DNA of 64,000 nucleotides from the NCBI GenBank assembly GCA_023053575.1, contig JAKZAP010000012.1:9920230-9984229 (forward strand). Direction: 5' to 3'. Every line of letters starts with the position of its first letter. Position 1 is the stretch's first letter. The stretch comes from Branchinecta lynchi. Taxonomy: Eukaryota > Arthropoda > Branchiopoda > Anostraca > Branchinectidae. Below, in pieces: positions 41,601 to 49,900 of this stretch. Below the pieces are notes generated by a model that saw nothing but the letters and a program-made list of their open reading frames with translations, had not been told where the DNA came from and did not search any database. The position numbers and the translations under genes are program-made.

Positions 41601-44026
41601 TAACAAAGAAGGGGGGTCCTGTCGACAATAAGTCCCTGTATCTTTATCTGAGCCCCCCAGGTCGGTTTGATGGCCGAAAGTTCCGTAGTCAATTTGTCTG
41701 TGCCTTTAATAGGTAATTGCTCTAGCTTTGAGTTGATACCCGTCTACTTCCGTCTTCGCCGTTTCTCATCGCAGAGCAATAAGTGCAGAAGGCAAGCTGA
41801 CCCGCTCTGGAGCGCGTCCAGAGAACCAATCGGCTTTGACTTCGAAAGCTTCTTCTACGCAGCTTCACAGCGATATAGGCTTCGCTCTCGAAACCCCATG
41901 CTTGTGGTTCTTTCGAGTCCCCATATGAGACTGACGTTGCCTGTGTGGTTAGTCTGGAACCGCGAACTTTACATGTGTTGCGTAGAAGGTCCGCAAGGTA
42001 AATGTATTTTGTTGTTGTTTTTATGTGTTGTATGTGTAATGGCTCTAGAAGCCGTAGTCGAAGTTAAATAAATAAATAAATAGGTATTTGTGAAGGTAAG
42101 AAAACGAGATGTGCCGCGTAGCTCCTAATATCTGCTCGTTTGCATCGGGCAGGCTAAGGGGAAACATTCGACTGTGCATGGTCATATTACAGAGATAGGA
42201 CGGAGGTTCTATCTGATTATGAGCCAGCCAAAGTTCAGCCAAATCAGCTTTCCCACTGGTCACAGAATTCTGCGATTTGTCACACTTTTCGACTTCTCCC
42301 TAGATTCACAGCTGTGAAAAATTTAGAATAATATCTCTTGTTGTAAGAGCAAATCGGAACCTCAGAATCCTCGTCAGAGATCCTTCTGTCAGAGAAAAGT
42401 GGCAACACTGAGCCGAATCCGGGTTTGAATAGTCGATCAAGTTGAGTTAGAAAACGACCAGAGGAAACGTTCAGACTCATTTTATTCCCTAATATAATGC
42501 GTATTCTCGCCGTTCCCCGAGGACTCAACTTGAGGAGTTCCCGCGTTTTGTTTGTCCCGGGGACTCACTCCCCGTATTCCCCACAGACGGGGAATGCTCC
42601 GAGTGTCATCGCCATCATCAAAAAGGACTCCCTTTCAGATTCAGAGGGGAATACATTTTTGGGGTGCAATGTAAAAGTGACCAAAAATAATCAGAATAAA
42701 CAAAACCAAAACTAATGTGGATCCAGACTAATTTCGTCAACTGCATAATTATTTTTAGAAGAAAATTCATTTTGGAAGCGTTCCCGTGCTCTCGTTGTTT
42801 TCAGGACACGGAGTCCGCGTGGAGTGACTCCCTCTAATCTCGCCGTTCCCTTTGATTCCCCGAAGAGTCCTCGGGGAACGACGAGAAAACGCCTATACAT
42901 CCACAACTTGACCAAATCTTCAGCTCTACGAAATTAACGGTCTTCGCCTAATCCGTAACTGTCACAACCTTACCATTTAATTTCCACACCGGATTCAGAT
43001 GGCGCCAACTTGTCGCGTCCGGATTTACGGATCGCAAAAATACGAAGGATCGAAGCTAGACGATAACTTGCTCGGCCCAAAAGTTGTGTAGTATATGGCT
43101 GTATGAATCCTCTATGAGGATACATCATAGACTTATTACAGATTATACTCAATATACATTAAGTATAAAATTGATATTTGTCTTATGAAAATATAGAAAG
43201 TAATCAATATGAATCTCTATTGTGCCGACAGAAAGGAGACTAGGATTTCTCCGACACATTTTCTGCTATAATGTTCATGAAGTTGAAGAGAACTTAACTT
43301 TTCGTTATGGAATTGTCGACGGTGCCGAAGTTCGTCTTATATTGCTGAGGATCGGTGAGATCCCGTGCGGGAATTCCTGCCTGGATTTGCAGCACCATCA
43401 TCACTTCCAGTTGAGATTTTTTCAACTTCATGCCCGATGAAAAATGTATCTCAAAATATTACTATGAAGTAGTACGAAAAAGTTGCATGCAGTACTAACG
43501 ATGCTACTAAATGCTTCTCCTTCAAGGCTACCGTGTTACTGCACACTACTATATGCTACTATTAGCAAGACTGGATGCTACTATTGCAAGACAGGATGCT
43601 ACCGGATACTACTACATAAGATTGGACCAGTCTGAGGCACATTGAATGATAGTATTCTTTGCTATTACATAGTATTACAAGCAACGTTTTCGTACTACTA
43701 CCATACTACTATGCAGGCTACAAATTTTGCATCGGGTGATGAAAGTGCAGGAAATCCGGCCGGGAAATCCGGCCGGGAAATCCTCATCGTTTGTTCGCAA
43801 TTTTACCGCAATAATATCTCGAAACAAAACATGCAACTACCAGATAAACTTCAGTGGACTTCGCGTGGTGTGCAGGAGATAATGGGCAAAGTAAGAAACA
43901 GCTTACCAGTTGCAGAAGCTTCAGAATACCAGGGATGGTTTTAAAATATCCAATGTTCAGGAGGATAGCTGAGGTAGTGTGGACAGATGTGGTTGTCCGA
44001 GTGACAGTTACTTGATGGTTCGTCAT
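26615..44026 (-). CDS. MARVEL-domain (MAL/plasmolipin/CMTM-like) four-pass membrane protein, complete
   Basis: Exons 44026-43907, 34643-34443, 32840-32721 and 26689-26615 are all phase 0 and join to 171 aa, a usual length for the family. The start TRTTTS...SAILLNIGYFKTIPGILKLLQL is the family's N-terminus and runs into TM1. Exon 2 holds TM1-TM2 (CCVIVGILGHYIW; LLIATTALIATFCLALSCLI). Exon 3 holds TM3 (ATIAVLFLAGGIALVVQI). Exon 4 holds TM4 (AIINGLLYGLSTFYAW) and ends KRV. MARVEL proteins organise membrane microdomains in vesicle transport and cell junctions; the exact role here is unknown. Donors are GTAAGC, GTAAGT and GTGAGT. A paralogue with matching boundaries begins 12 kb upstream. Confidence 0.88.
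26899..27437. mobile_element. TWA-type MITE, diverged and expanded copy
   Basis: Blocks GAGGAGTCCTCGTGTTTTTGTTTGTCC, GACTCACTCCCCGTATTCTG, ATTATCATCACGATCGTC, CCCCGTGTTCTCGTTG and GGGAACGGCGAAAATT are in family order. Extra sequence lies in the middle. MARVEL gene 1, intron 3. Confidence 0.7.
27448..27741. mobile_element. GAGCGTGTTCCAC-type inverted-repeat element
   Basis: Ends GGGCGTGTTCCAC and GTGGAACACGCCC are exact inverses. Inner GTAGTTAC and CGAGAAGGTTGGAACGGT blocks match 28133-28824 and 62651-62956. Confidence 0.8.
28133..28824. mobile_element. GAGCGTGTTCCAC-type element carrying nested insertions
   Basis: Ends GAGCGTGTTCCACCCTTC and GAGTGGAACTCGCTC. About 28190-28500 is a foreign segment bounded by homopolymer runs, and 28547-28716 is a TA-type MITE. 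At least two insertions into one element. Confidence 0.75.
28547..28716. mobile_element. TA-flanked ~170-bp MITE, copy 2
   Basis: CACTGTAAAAAGTCTC...CTTTTTACAGTG with flanking TA on both sides. The interior AGTTAACTGCAGTATTTGCTACTCGG is nearly perfectly inverted. Confidence 0.88.
29099..29718. mobile_element. TTAAAGTTTAACTGAAAAG-type element enclosing a reverse transcriptase scrap
   Basis: TTAAAGTTTAACTGAAAAGCCAAC and GTTGGCTTTTCGGTTAAACTTTA are inverted ends extending about 60 bp. Inside, the minus strand of 29195-29270 reads CSASGMFVGGGLPSF, the reverse transcriptase fragment type also seen at 40523-40800. Confidence 0.7.
29719..30635. other. Unassigned part of MARVEL gene 1 intron 3
   Basis: Two related blocks, AATGCCGTYGGTTCTT (about 30042 and 30290), are the only internal similarity noted. 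No exon recognised. Confidence 0.4.
30636..30960. mobile_element. Palindromic-family element with an inserted loop
   Basis: GCCCAAGCTGACTGCGAATCG...TATTTCGGCCCTTCTTGGCAAGGG on the left; CCTGAAGAGGACCC, AATAAAGTGTAGCTGACTTATCCG on the right. About 110 bp of unrelated sequence with a G run sits between. Confidence 0.7.
31410..32014. mobile_element. TTAAAGTTTAACTGAAAAG-type element with a nested foldback
   Basis: Matches 57141-57593 end to end (AATGACGTTCAGAATATC, TTTCAGTGGCCAGTGATCC, AAGCCCTTTTCAGTCAAACTTTAA). It is longer because of the insertion at about 31590-31760. A truncated right end of the same family lies just upstream, ending near 31280. Confidence 0.8.
31592..31723. repeat. Perfect 53-bp inverted repeat
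   Basis: Arms 31592-31644 and 31671-31723 are exact inverses over 53 bp around a 26-base loop. Palindromic family (GCCGAAATATCG, AGCTGACGTATCCGTT). Confidence 0.95.
32015..32720. other. Unassigned part of MARVEL gene 1 intron 3
   Basis: 32055-32100 is the solo end of the element at 36347-36746 (CGAAAATCACGGTTTTCTATTTC). GGACACCTGAACAATG near 32098 and CGTTCAGGTGTCC near 32524 are an inverted pair. No exon recognised. Confidence 0.5.
32721..32840 (-). CDS. MARVEL gene 1, exon 3
   Basis: 40 codons, EVVYHATIAVLFLAGG through ADHKMAAG; acceptor TTTTCAG, donor GTGAGT. Aligns along its full length with the 40-codon exon at 57834-57953. Confidence 0.88.
32970..33527. mobile_element. hAT-like non-autonomous element with 8-bp target duplication
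   Basis: Ends CAGTGTTGCCAGG and CCTGGCAACACTG are exact inverses. Flanks CCGTTAGT (32962-32969) and CCGCTAGT (33528-33535) match at 7 of 8 bases. End sequence and 8-bp duplication are the hAT pattern. It contains half of a TWA-type element. Confidence 0.8.
33238..33505. mobile_element. TWA-type MITE, truncated copy
   Basis: Begins TTA-AGGCGTGTTCTCGCCGTTCCCCG and stops near the family midpoint (ATCTGAAAGGGAGTCCTTTTTGATG). The other end is missing. Confidence 0.75.
33712..34410 (+). mobile_element. GGGATCCC-type repeat, fragment beside exon 2
   Basis: Starts ACAAGACCAAAGGCTGCGGTGGGAT and proceeds through the usual CCGGATTATAGGCGAACTACTT units. It stops within about 30 bp of the splice donor of MARVEL gene 1 exon 2. 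Confidence 0.7.
34443..34643 (-). CDS. MARVEL gene 1, exon 2
   Basis: 67 codons, TM1 remainder, extracellular loop (WTTASSQYTRYPYF) and TM2, ending AKTIF; acceptor TTTCAG, donor GTAAGT. Confidence 0.88.
34773..35234. repeat. Long hairpin, 222-bp arms and 18-base loop
   Basis: Arms 34773-34994 and 35013-35234 are inverses with few differences (AATTGGCCATATTCCTGTTC against GAACAGGAATATGGCCAATT; ACTATGTC against GACATAGT at the centre). It lies in MARVEL gene 1 intron 1, 130 bp upstream of the exon 2 acceptor. Confidence 0.92.
35240..35515 (+). pseudogene. 3' end of a non-LTR retrotransposon
   Basis: A frame from about 35278 reads EGQQLSDTRRHVL...FEFPDVLEIKSQAKILKICQF and ends LVK plus TAA, resembling the last residues of ORF2 proteins. 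It is followed by 3' sequence and an (ATTC)n tail at 35499-35512. Heavily 5'-truncated. Confidence 0.5.
35516..36288. other. Unassigned part of MARVEL gene 1 intron 1
   Basis: No exon, RNA or repeat with a second copy was recognised. Confidence 0.4.
36289..36960. mobile_element. Palindromic-family element split by another element
   Basis: Left part ends TTATTAGAGCTATATTTCG at 36346. The right part resumes at about 36770 with TAGCTATATTTTGGCCCTTC and ends GACTTATCCGTTTTGTACCGTC...GCTTGGGCT. Confidence 0.75.
36347..36746. mobile_element. 400-bp element with ~70-bp inverted ends
   Basis: GAAAGAAATAGAAAACCGTGATTTTCG, AGCTAATTATCCCTC and GATGATGTGCGAGGGATAAA are mirrored at the right end. The interior has CTGAGGACGGTT, spacer, AACCGAAATATCC near 36620. 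Nested in the palindromic element. Confidence 0.8.
37178..37202. repeat. (TTTCA)n microsatellite
   Basis: Five tandem ATTTC units, possibly a retroposon tail in minus orientation. Confidence 0.6.
37560..37860 (+). repeat. Two-copy repeat (partner inverted at 54215-54460)
   Basis: Shared: GACGCAAAATATTTGAAAACTGAA, TTGAAGCTTTTC, CGGTGGA..TTGA.GCTTTC. A 44-codon frame starts at 37573 but the partner does not keep it open, so coding is unlikely. Confidence 0.6.
37924..38427 (-). pseudogene. 3' end of a CR1/jockey-like retrotransposon
   Basis: Minus frame 38427-38164 carries the ORF2 C-terminal signature HNYDTRNAQLL...LGPSVWNNLPTSIRES. The 3' region ends in an (ACCT)n tail at 37924-37938. The same 3' region, without the coding part, is at 63023-63300. 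Confidence 0.75.
39030..39197. mobile_element. TA-flanked ~170-bp MITE, copy 3
   Basis: CACTGTAAAAAGTTTCTCC...GTACAGTG flanked by TA. Its right end is more diverged than in the other copies. Confidence 0.82.
39198..39560. repeat. Cluster of TACCACGGTATC palindromes
   Basis: ATACCACGGTATC or close variants (TACCATGGTA, CTACTATGGTATC) occur about eight times, spaced by CTGCAAAA/TTTTGCAG-like blocks. AACTGAATCTGCATTTTTG near the left and GGTATCTGCAAAAACGCAA near the right suggest an inverted-repeat element. Confidence 0.6.
40406..40800 (-). pseudogene. Reverse transcriptase C-terminal fragment with (TAAA)n tail
   Basis: Two overlapping minus frames (about 40800-40730, then 40738-40523) give NSFRVLYNNSFRWLHGLP and then CSASGIFVGEGLPSFGELRR...SNPLLVIL, the C-terminal region of a non-LTR ORF2, broken by a frameshift. 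A TTTATTTATTTA tail lies at 40411-40425. Confidence 0.65.
41434..41540 (-). ncRNA. tRNA-like SINE head or tRNA pseudogene
   Basis: On the minus strand an A-box-like TGGCCGTGTTGA and a B-box GCGTTCGATTCC are spaced as in a tRNA gene, and a run of nine T (41434-41442) follows. The T-stem and acceptor do not pair well, so a functional tRNA is unlikely. In MARVEL gene 1 intron 1. Confidence 0.45.
41845..42085 (+). pseudogene. Reverse transcriptase C-terminal fragment, plus strand
   Basis: RLRSRNPMLVVLSSPHMRLT then LPVWLVWNRELY parallels the fragment at 40523-40800 (SSNPLLVILSGPNMRLSLPV) on the other strand. It ends with an (AAAT)n tail at 42065-42082. Confidence 0.65.
42498..42895. mobile_element. 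TWA-type ~400-bp MITE
   Basis: GCGTATTCTCGCCGTTCCCCG...CGGGGAACGACGAGAAAACGCCT with the full family block order. The flanking 3 bp do not clearly match. Confidence 0.8.
43460..43705. repeat. TACTAC-rich inverted-repeat element
   Basis: GTAGTACGAAAAAGTTGC (about 43470) and GCAACGTTTTCGTACTAC (about 43681) are inverted ends. The interior has repeated GGATGCTACTATTGCAAGAC blocks. About 200 bp upstream of MARVEL gene 1 exon 1's 3' end. Confidence 0.6.
43907..44026 (-). CDS. MARVEL gene 1, exon 1
   Basis: 40 codons from the ATG at 44026 to KLLQL; donor GTAAGC. A (GAA)n tract precedes the ATG. Confidence 0.85.
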
Positions 44027-44159
44027 TCTTCTTCTTCTTCAGAACGACTGCAAATGTAAACCTGGTTAAAGCACCAATAGCAGCTTTCTTTACGCCCGAG
44101 TTCTCACTAAAGGTCTCTGGTTGAGGCCCACCGCTTTGTGATTTTCGACAGAAATTAGA

Positions 44160-44390
44160 GCAGGCGACCGTATCCAGGGGGGGGGGGGGGGGGGGTTAGG
44201 GGGTTGACCCCCCCCCCCCCCCCCGAAACATACACAAATACTCATTTTTATAGGCTTTTCCCTCTGATCTGTGTCTCTTTTGTACTTCTTTGTGCGACCC
44301 ACAGGCAAACCCCCCCCCGGAAAGGCACCCCCCCCCGAACGGCAACACCCCCCCCAAAAAAAAAAAAAAAATTCCTGGATACGGGCCTGC
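44160..44390. mobile_element. C-run-bounded repeat, CCTGGATACGGGCCTG end
   Basis: CAGGCGACCGTATCCAGG on the left and CCTGGATACGGGCCTG on the right are imperfect inverses. The inside CGAAACATA, CTCTGATCTGTGTC, TGCGACCCACAGG matches 19815-19955. Several C/G/A homopolymers. Confidence 0.6.
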
Positions 44391-44634
44391 ATCCCTACAT
44401 TCACTATGAATGCTCAAAACCAGAAAAAAGACCGTCAAACAATTAGCAAATAAAAAAAAAACACCAAATTTCCTAGGTTTGAAATAATCCTGTCTGGACT
44501 AAATCTCAGCCGATTATCCCTGACAGATGTTATGGCACGTAGGAAGCCAAGGGTTAAAGTAATTATTTCCATCTAATTCTCCAGCTGTTTATTACAAAAT
44601 AAAAATAAACTAAAAATACAAGACGAGTGTAGTA

Positions 44635-44845
44635 CCTCTGAAGACATGCAAAAATTATCAGTTAGGTCTTATAATTCTTTGCTAATCAATCCTGAAAATT
44701 TTCGTCATCTAGAAAAGAAGACTTTCTGCGTGGTTTTTTTCTCGAGCCAAAAGAGCAACTCGCCAATCGAGTTCAAATCTAAACAAACTGGTGGCATGCA
44801 ATTACTAAGAGAAGGTAAACAGAATGTTTGGATTAGGTCTTTAAA
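44635..44845. repeat. Uninserted relative of the 8186-8213 + 10593-10785 repeat
   Basis: GTACCTCTGAAGACATGC then AAAAATTATCA then TCTTATAATTCTTTGCTAATCAA is continuous here, so it shows the empty site of the 2.4-kb element. Confidence 0.8.
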
Positions 44846-45160
44846 CAATGCTTTTTCACCCTAACCAATGCGAGGATCAGGAACAAATAAGGAAAAATAA
44901 ATCTTTTTTCGATCAAACGCAATAGTGGTTTTTCTTCAGAATCGCCCTCACATGTGGAAATGTATATTTTCTGGCTTCGCTTTGTTGGCCGGGGCAATGC
45001 ATGCTTTTGTTAAAAATTCAAATTCTCCGCCTCAGGGTGACCATTGTCTTGTCGGGCCAGCAGTACATATTCTGAGCGTCAAGGTGAAAATAATTAAGTT
45101 TTTTCAGACATGATATGAAAGTAGGTTGGAATACTCTTGCACTATATCTTAAAACAATGG

Positions 45161-45325
45161 CTATAGAGCGGAAAGTCAGCTACGATGTTTGAAAAAGATA
45201 TTTCGACCCTTCTCTGCATGGGCCATTGTCAGGCTGCTGCTGGACTGGACGAAACGAACCAGCAATAATCTGACTTCAGCTAGTTTTGTAGCTGACTTTC
45301 CGTTTTTAGCCATTGTTTTGATACG
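45161..45325. mobile_element. Palindromic-type inverted-repeat element
   Basis: AAAACAATGGCTATAGAGCGGAAAGTCAGC at the left mirrors GCTGACTTTCCG...AGCCATTGTTTT at the right. The interior has GATATTTCGACCCTTC and CCTGACAATGGCCC on the other strand. Confidence 0.75.
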
Positions 45326-46161
45326 AAATCAGCTGGCCTTTTAGTTAAACTTTAAGGTAATTCCTTGATAGCGTAAAGTTCAGTATTCGAGCAGTCTAGA
45401 CTCATCAGTTTCTCGGTATCAATTAGATCCTTTTTAAGTTTTTAAACACAACTTTGATACCGCATCGTTCATTATCATTTATTCAAGCCTAGACTCATTA
45501 ATTTATCAATATCAATTGACTCCTTTTAAGATTTTTAAACAAAGCCTTGATAGCATAACATCCATCATTCAAGTTTAGAATTATGGGACCACGAGTTCCG
45601 TCTCGAACACCTGATAATGATAACATTGCGCCTTCCCCTCATATTGCTTAACCAACATTTACACACACTCAGAACAATAATTTAAACTAATAACGAAAAT
45701 TCATCAAAACTCATCCCACCTAAAAATACTACTGACTTCATGTCGGAAACAGTACCATGTGCCGAACAACAATCTCTCTGGACGACGCGCGCAGTTCAAA
45801 CGGGATGATGCATCATCTATTTAGTAAGAAACCTGTTTTAATTCGCGAAGGCGTTATGTTCGTGACTGGTGTGCCCGTTTAACATACATCCAAGTTGCTC
45901 GATGTTATTTCTTTCGGGTGAAGAATCGTTCAAGGGTCAAATGATACGATCTCTTAGAGTGGTGTCCACAGACATAGTCGTTCCGAGCCAAAATATTTGG
46001 GGGGCGGGGGAGATATTTTAACCGACTGCCCATTATTTTTGTCGACTCTTATTCAGAAAAAAGTATGTTTATGAGAAAAAATCAACTGTTTTTGAAAAAA
46101 AATTGACTGTTTCTTAGAAAAAAAAAATCGACTTTTTTTAGGAAAAATTTATTTATTGTTT
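45326..46161. other. Unassigned stretch upstream of MARVEL gene 1
   Basis: 45340-45560 has two related AT-rich blocks (TTAATTTATCAATATCAATTGA-like). 45998-46150 is the CGACTGTTTTT periodic repeat. A promoter or upstream exon of MARVEL gene 1 could be here but none is identifiable. Confidence 0.4.
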
Positions 46162-46790
46162 GGACCAAAGGCTTCTATGGGATCCCAAAAATTTACTATT
46201 TGATCCTCAGAATTTGGTCTTGTAGGTATCCGGTCTTCCTCCTTGAACACTTTTACTATTACAATCTAGAAACATGTCATAAGGCCAACGGCTAATCATC
46301 TGAGAAACCAAATTCAGATATGGATTCAGCATGTGTGTTTACCCCTATACTTTGACGAAACTGATCAAAACTTCTGCATTACTCCATTACTCCAAATTTC
46401 CGGTTTCGGCCGGATTCCAGGCAAACCCTTTGGCCGGCAAAAAACTAAAGCTCAAAAGGGAATTCAGCATATCTCCTTACCCCTATATCGAACCTCTGCA
46501 ATCAACTTCAGGTAAAACTTCTAATTTTTAGAAATTTTCCGGTGTTGGCAGGATTCCGGGCGACCTTCTTGTCCGGTGAGAAAAGATTTTCAAATACATG
46601 TTCAGTATGTCTTCTCACCCCTAAATCAAACATCTTGTTAACTTTAAACTTGAACTTCTACTTTGTCGAAATTGACGAAAACTCTGCCTTGCTTCTGCCA
46701 AAGTTCCAGTTTCGGCCGCATTCCGGGCAAACTATTTGGCCGGCAAAAAAATAAAGCTCAAAAACAAATCCAGCATATCTCCTAACCCAG
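46162..46790 (+). mobile_element. GGGATCCC-type repeat, left half
   Basis: GACCAAAGG...TATGGGATCCCAAAAA then CCGG units up to AGCATATCTCCTAACCCAG. The family continues at 51766 after the retrotransposon. Confidence 0.8.
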
Positions 46791-46911
46791 CGATAAGATA
46801 AGATAAGATAAGATTTATTCCACTAAAAGCACAGAGGCCATGGGAAAAAATAAACACAAACAAAAATAAAAAACACAAACCAAATAAATGCTAACTATTT
46901 TACATATTCCT

Positions 46912-49900
46912 TTACAGGAATCTTTCTCTGTGGTTCATCGAGACCGAAAGGAATCTTCCCAAATTTTCCATATCACCAAATATTTTACTTCCCATTACTT
47001 TTACCAACCAATCCTCCCCCCAAATATTAACACCAAAAATTTCCCCACGAAGATCTGAAAGCTCAGGACATACGCACATTACGTGAAAAATATTTTCGTC
47101 CAAATGTCCACACATTGGGCAAAAGTAAGGACCAGACAACACTCTTACCTTACCCAAATATCTTCTACGCATTCCTAAAGGTAGACAATCACCTCGTAAA
47201 CTCATTAACAACCTCAAATGATCTGCTGGAATCCCCGCCTTAAAATAAATTTCCTCCCCCCATGTCTCTTTGGCCTTCGCGTACAACCACAATGAATCAG
47301 ATGCCTCCACCCCACACTGCCATAATTGTATTTCCTGGTCATGTAACCTAACCTCCACCTCCTTAGCAATACTCACACTATTACCTGTTCTAGGTCCTTT
47401 TCCATCACACCAAAAATGAGACAAACCGCTACTATCCAAAATACTTTTAACCTGTTTTGACCACGATTCCTTTGCTCCATCCTGGAGGGATTCCAGATAT
47501 GCAGCCTTTAACGGTCTTACTCTCGGCAACGCTATTATTTTTTCCCAAAACCGTATCATACTAACAAGACGCCTACTCCTTAATGAAAATAAACCTAAAT
47601 CTCCTCTTATTACTAATGAATTAATCTTGCTACTAAGGCCTAGAACTCTTTTGAAGTAGCCTAATTGCACTTGTTCTAGCTTAATACTCGGACTATACCC
47701 CCAAATTTCCGCGGCGTAATGCATTACTGGAACTAGCTTAGACGAAAACACCTGTTTATGCATTCTTAAATTATTTATCTCTCTCAACTCGCTCTTCAAC
47801 AACATATTTAGGCACTTCTTCCCCTTCGCTAAACTAGAATCAACATGTTTCCCGTATTTCCCCTTTGACGACAACTTAAATCCCAAATAAATAAAATCTT
47901 CTTTATATTCAATATCTTCTCCTTCAAATTTTATTTTAATAGTATCTAATTCCCCCCCCTTCCTAAAACACATTACTGCCGTTTTACTAACATTTAATGT
48001 CAACTCTTTCTTTCTCAAAAATTCCGCCGTAATATCCACCAAAACCTGCAAATCTTCTTTTGAATTCGCGAGAAGTGCCACATCATCTGCGAACAATAAT
48101 AAACACAACTTAACTATATCAACGGATAACATGGGTGCCATTCTCTCATTCATATACTCTTGCCAATCGTTTATATACAAAGAAAATAACTTTGGAGACA
48201 AACTACATCCTTGCTTTAAACCAATTTTTGATAAAAACTCCCTAGAACATTTCCCTGCTACCCTAACCACCAGTTTGACAACATTATACATTTCCATTAA
48301 AATAATCACGAAAGGACGTGGGAATCCAATTTCAATTAATGTTTTCATTAATAATTCCCTTTTAACATTATCGAAAGCCCCCTTTAAATCAAGGAAAGCC
48401 ACGTACAACCTCCCCCCTTTCTTTTTAGTATATTTACGTATCATAACATTCAAAATAAATATCTGGTCTAACGTACTATATCCCTCCCTGAATCCGGCCT
48501 GTAGCGAAGACATTTTCTCATTATCATTCAACCACACTTTCATTCTTAGGTCTAGCACTTTACAAAAAATCTTACTTAATACACTGCCTAAGTGGATCGC
48601 TCGGTAATTATCATGTATAGTCCTAATTCCCTTCTTATATATAGGGATAACTATTGACGTCCTCCATTGATCCGGCCAAGTAGCCGTATTAATTATACAA
48701 GAAAATATAACCGCCAAAACTTGCACTATCGCATCTTTACCCCATCGCCACACAATTGCCGGTATACCATCATTTCCGGGGGCCGATCTACCCCTCATTT
48801 TCCGTAAAACATCCCAAACTTCTGTATTTGTAACCGGGCCTAATAGACCGTAGTCTGCTTCCATTAAAGGGTAGCAAACATGGTTTCGCGTCTCTTCTTT
48901 AAAACGTGTAGAAAAGGTTTCTTCCTTCTCTTTTTCCTCCTTTTTCTCAAAAAATTCAGGCCATGAATCAGCCTCTGGTGCGGTATTTCTGGGTACTCCG
49001 TTCACAGATCCGCGAACATTTTTCCAAAAATTCCTACTATCCTTACATGTGAATGCCCTAATAATAATTTCCCTCGATTCTCTCTCTTTCGATCTTTTCT
49101 TCTCTTTCAGTAAACCTTTATACTCCTTTCTAACCCTCCTATACAATTCAACATCTCTATGAATATCATTACCCTGGCTATTTTTTACTATTCTCAACGC
49201 TTCAACCACACTTTTTTTCTTTTCTTTACACTCATCATCAAAAAACTCATACTTTCTATGGCTAGTCTTAACACGTCTACTTTTTGCTCTTTCTTCAACT
49301 GTTAATAAACTTACTGCATCATATACAAAATCAGATATCTCATCTATTGCTTCTTCCACCTGAGACTCCTTAACCAAATTCATACAATGATCAAGCCGTA
49401 ATTCCCCTTCCGATAACTTAAGTTGCAATCCTAGAGCAATGTCACATTCAACATACAACGGTGTCGTTATCCCACCTCCTTTCTTCTTAAAACTCATAGC
49501 GTCCACCAAACGCTGTTTACTTGAATGACTACTCCCTAAATTACTATAACTACTCCCTAGATTTACTACCAATACAATTGGGACGTGATCTGACCCAACC
49601 ACCCCCAAAACGTAAAAGTCAACACACGACGGCCATAGAGACACCCCTACTAAACAATAATCAATTAAACTAGGCGATCCCCCCGCAAAACAAGTAAAAT
49701 TACCATTCACTTTGTCCTCTCCTAACCTCCCATTACAAATAATCAAATTTTCATTACCGCAAAATTCCAGCAGGTTTAATCCCCATCTGTTTTTTTTACG
49801 TGTCTGGTCCTTACTATTCCTCTTCCCCACCTCCGGCTCCTCCTGACTTCGTGAAGATTCCCTTCGGTTCATCTTCTCCATATCAACTTCCGCTACCGTT

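Noticed and set aside
48131..48607. 158-codon plus-strand frame
   Set aside because: Antisense to the LINE reverse transcriptase domain.
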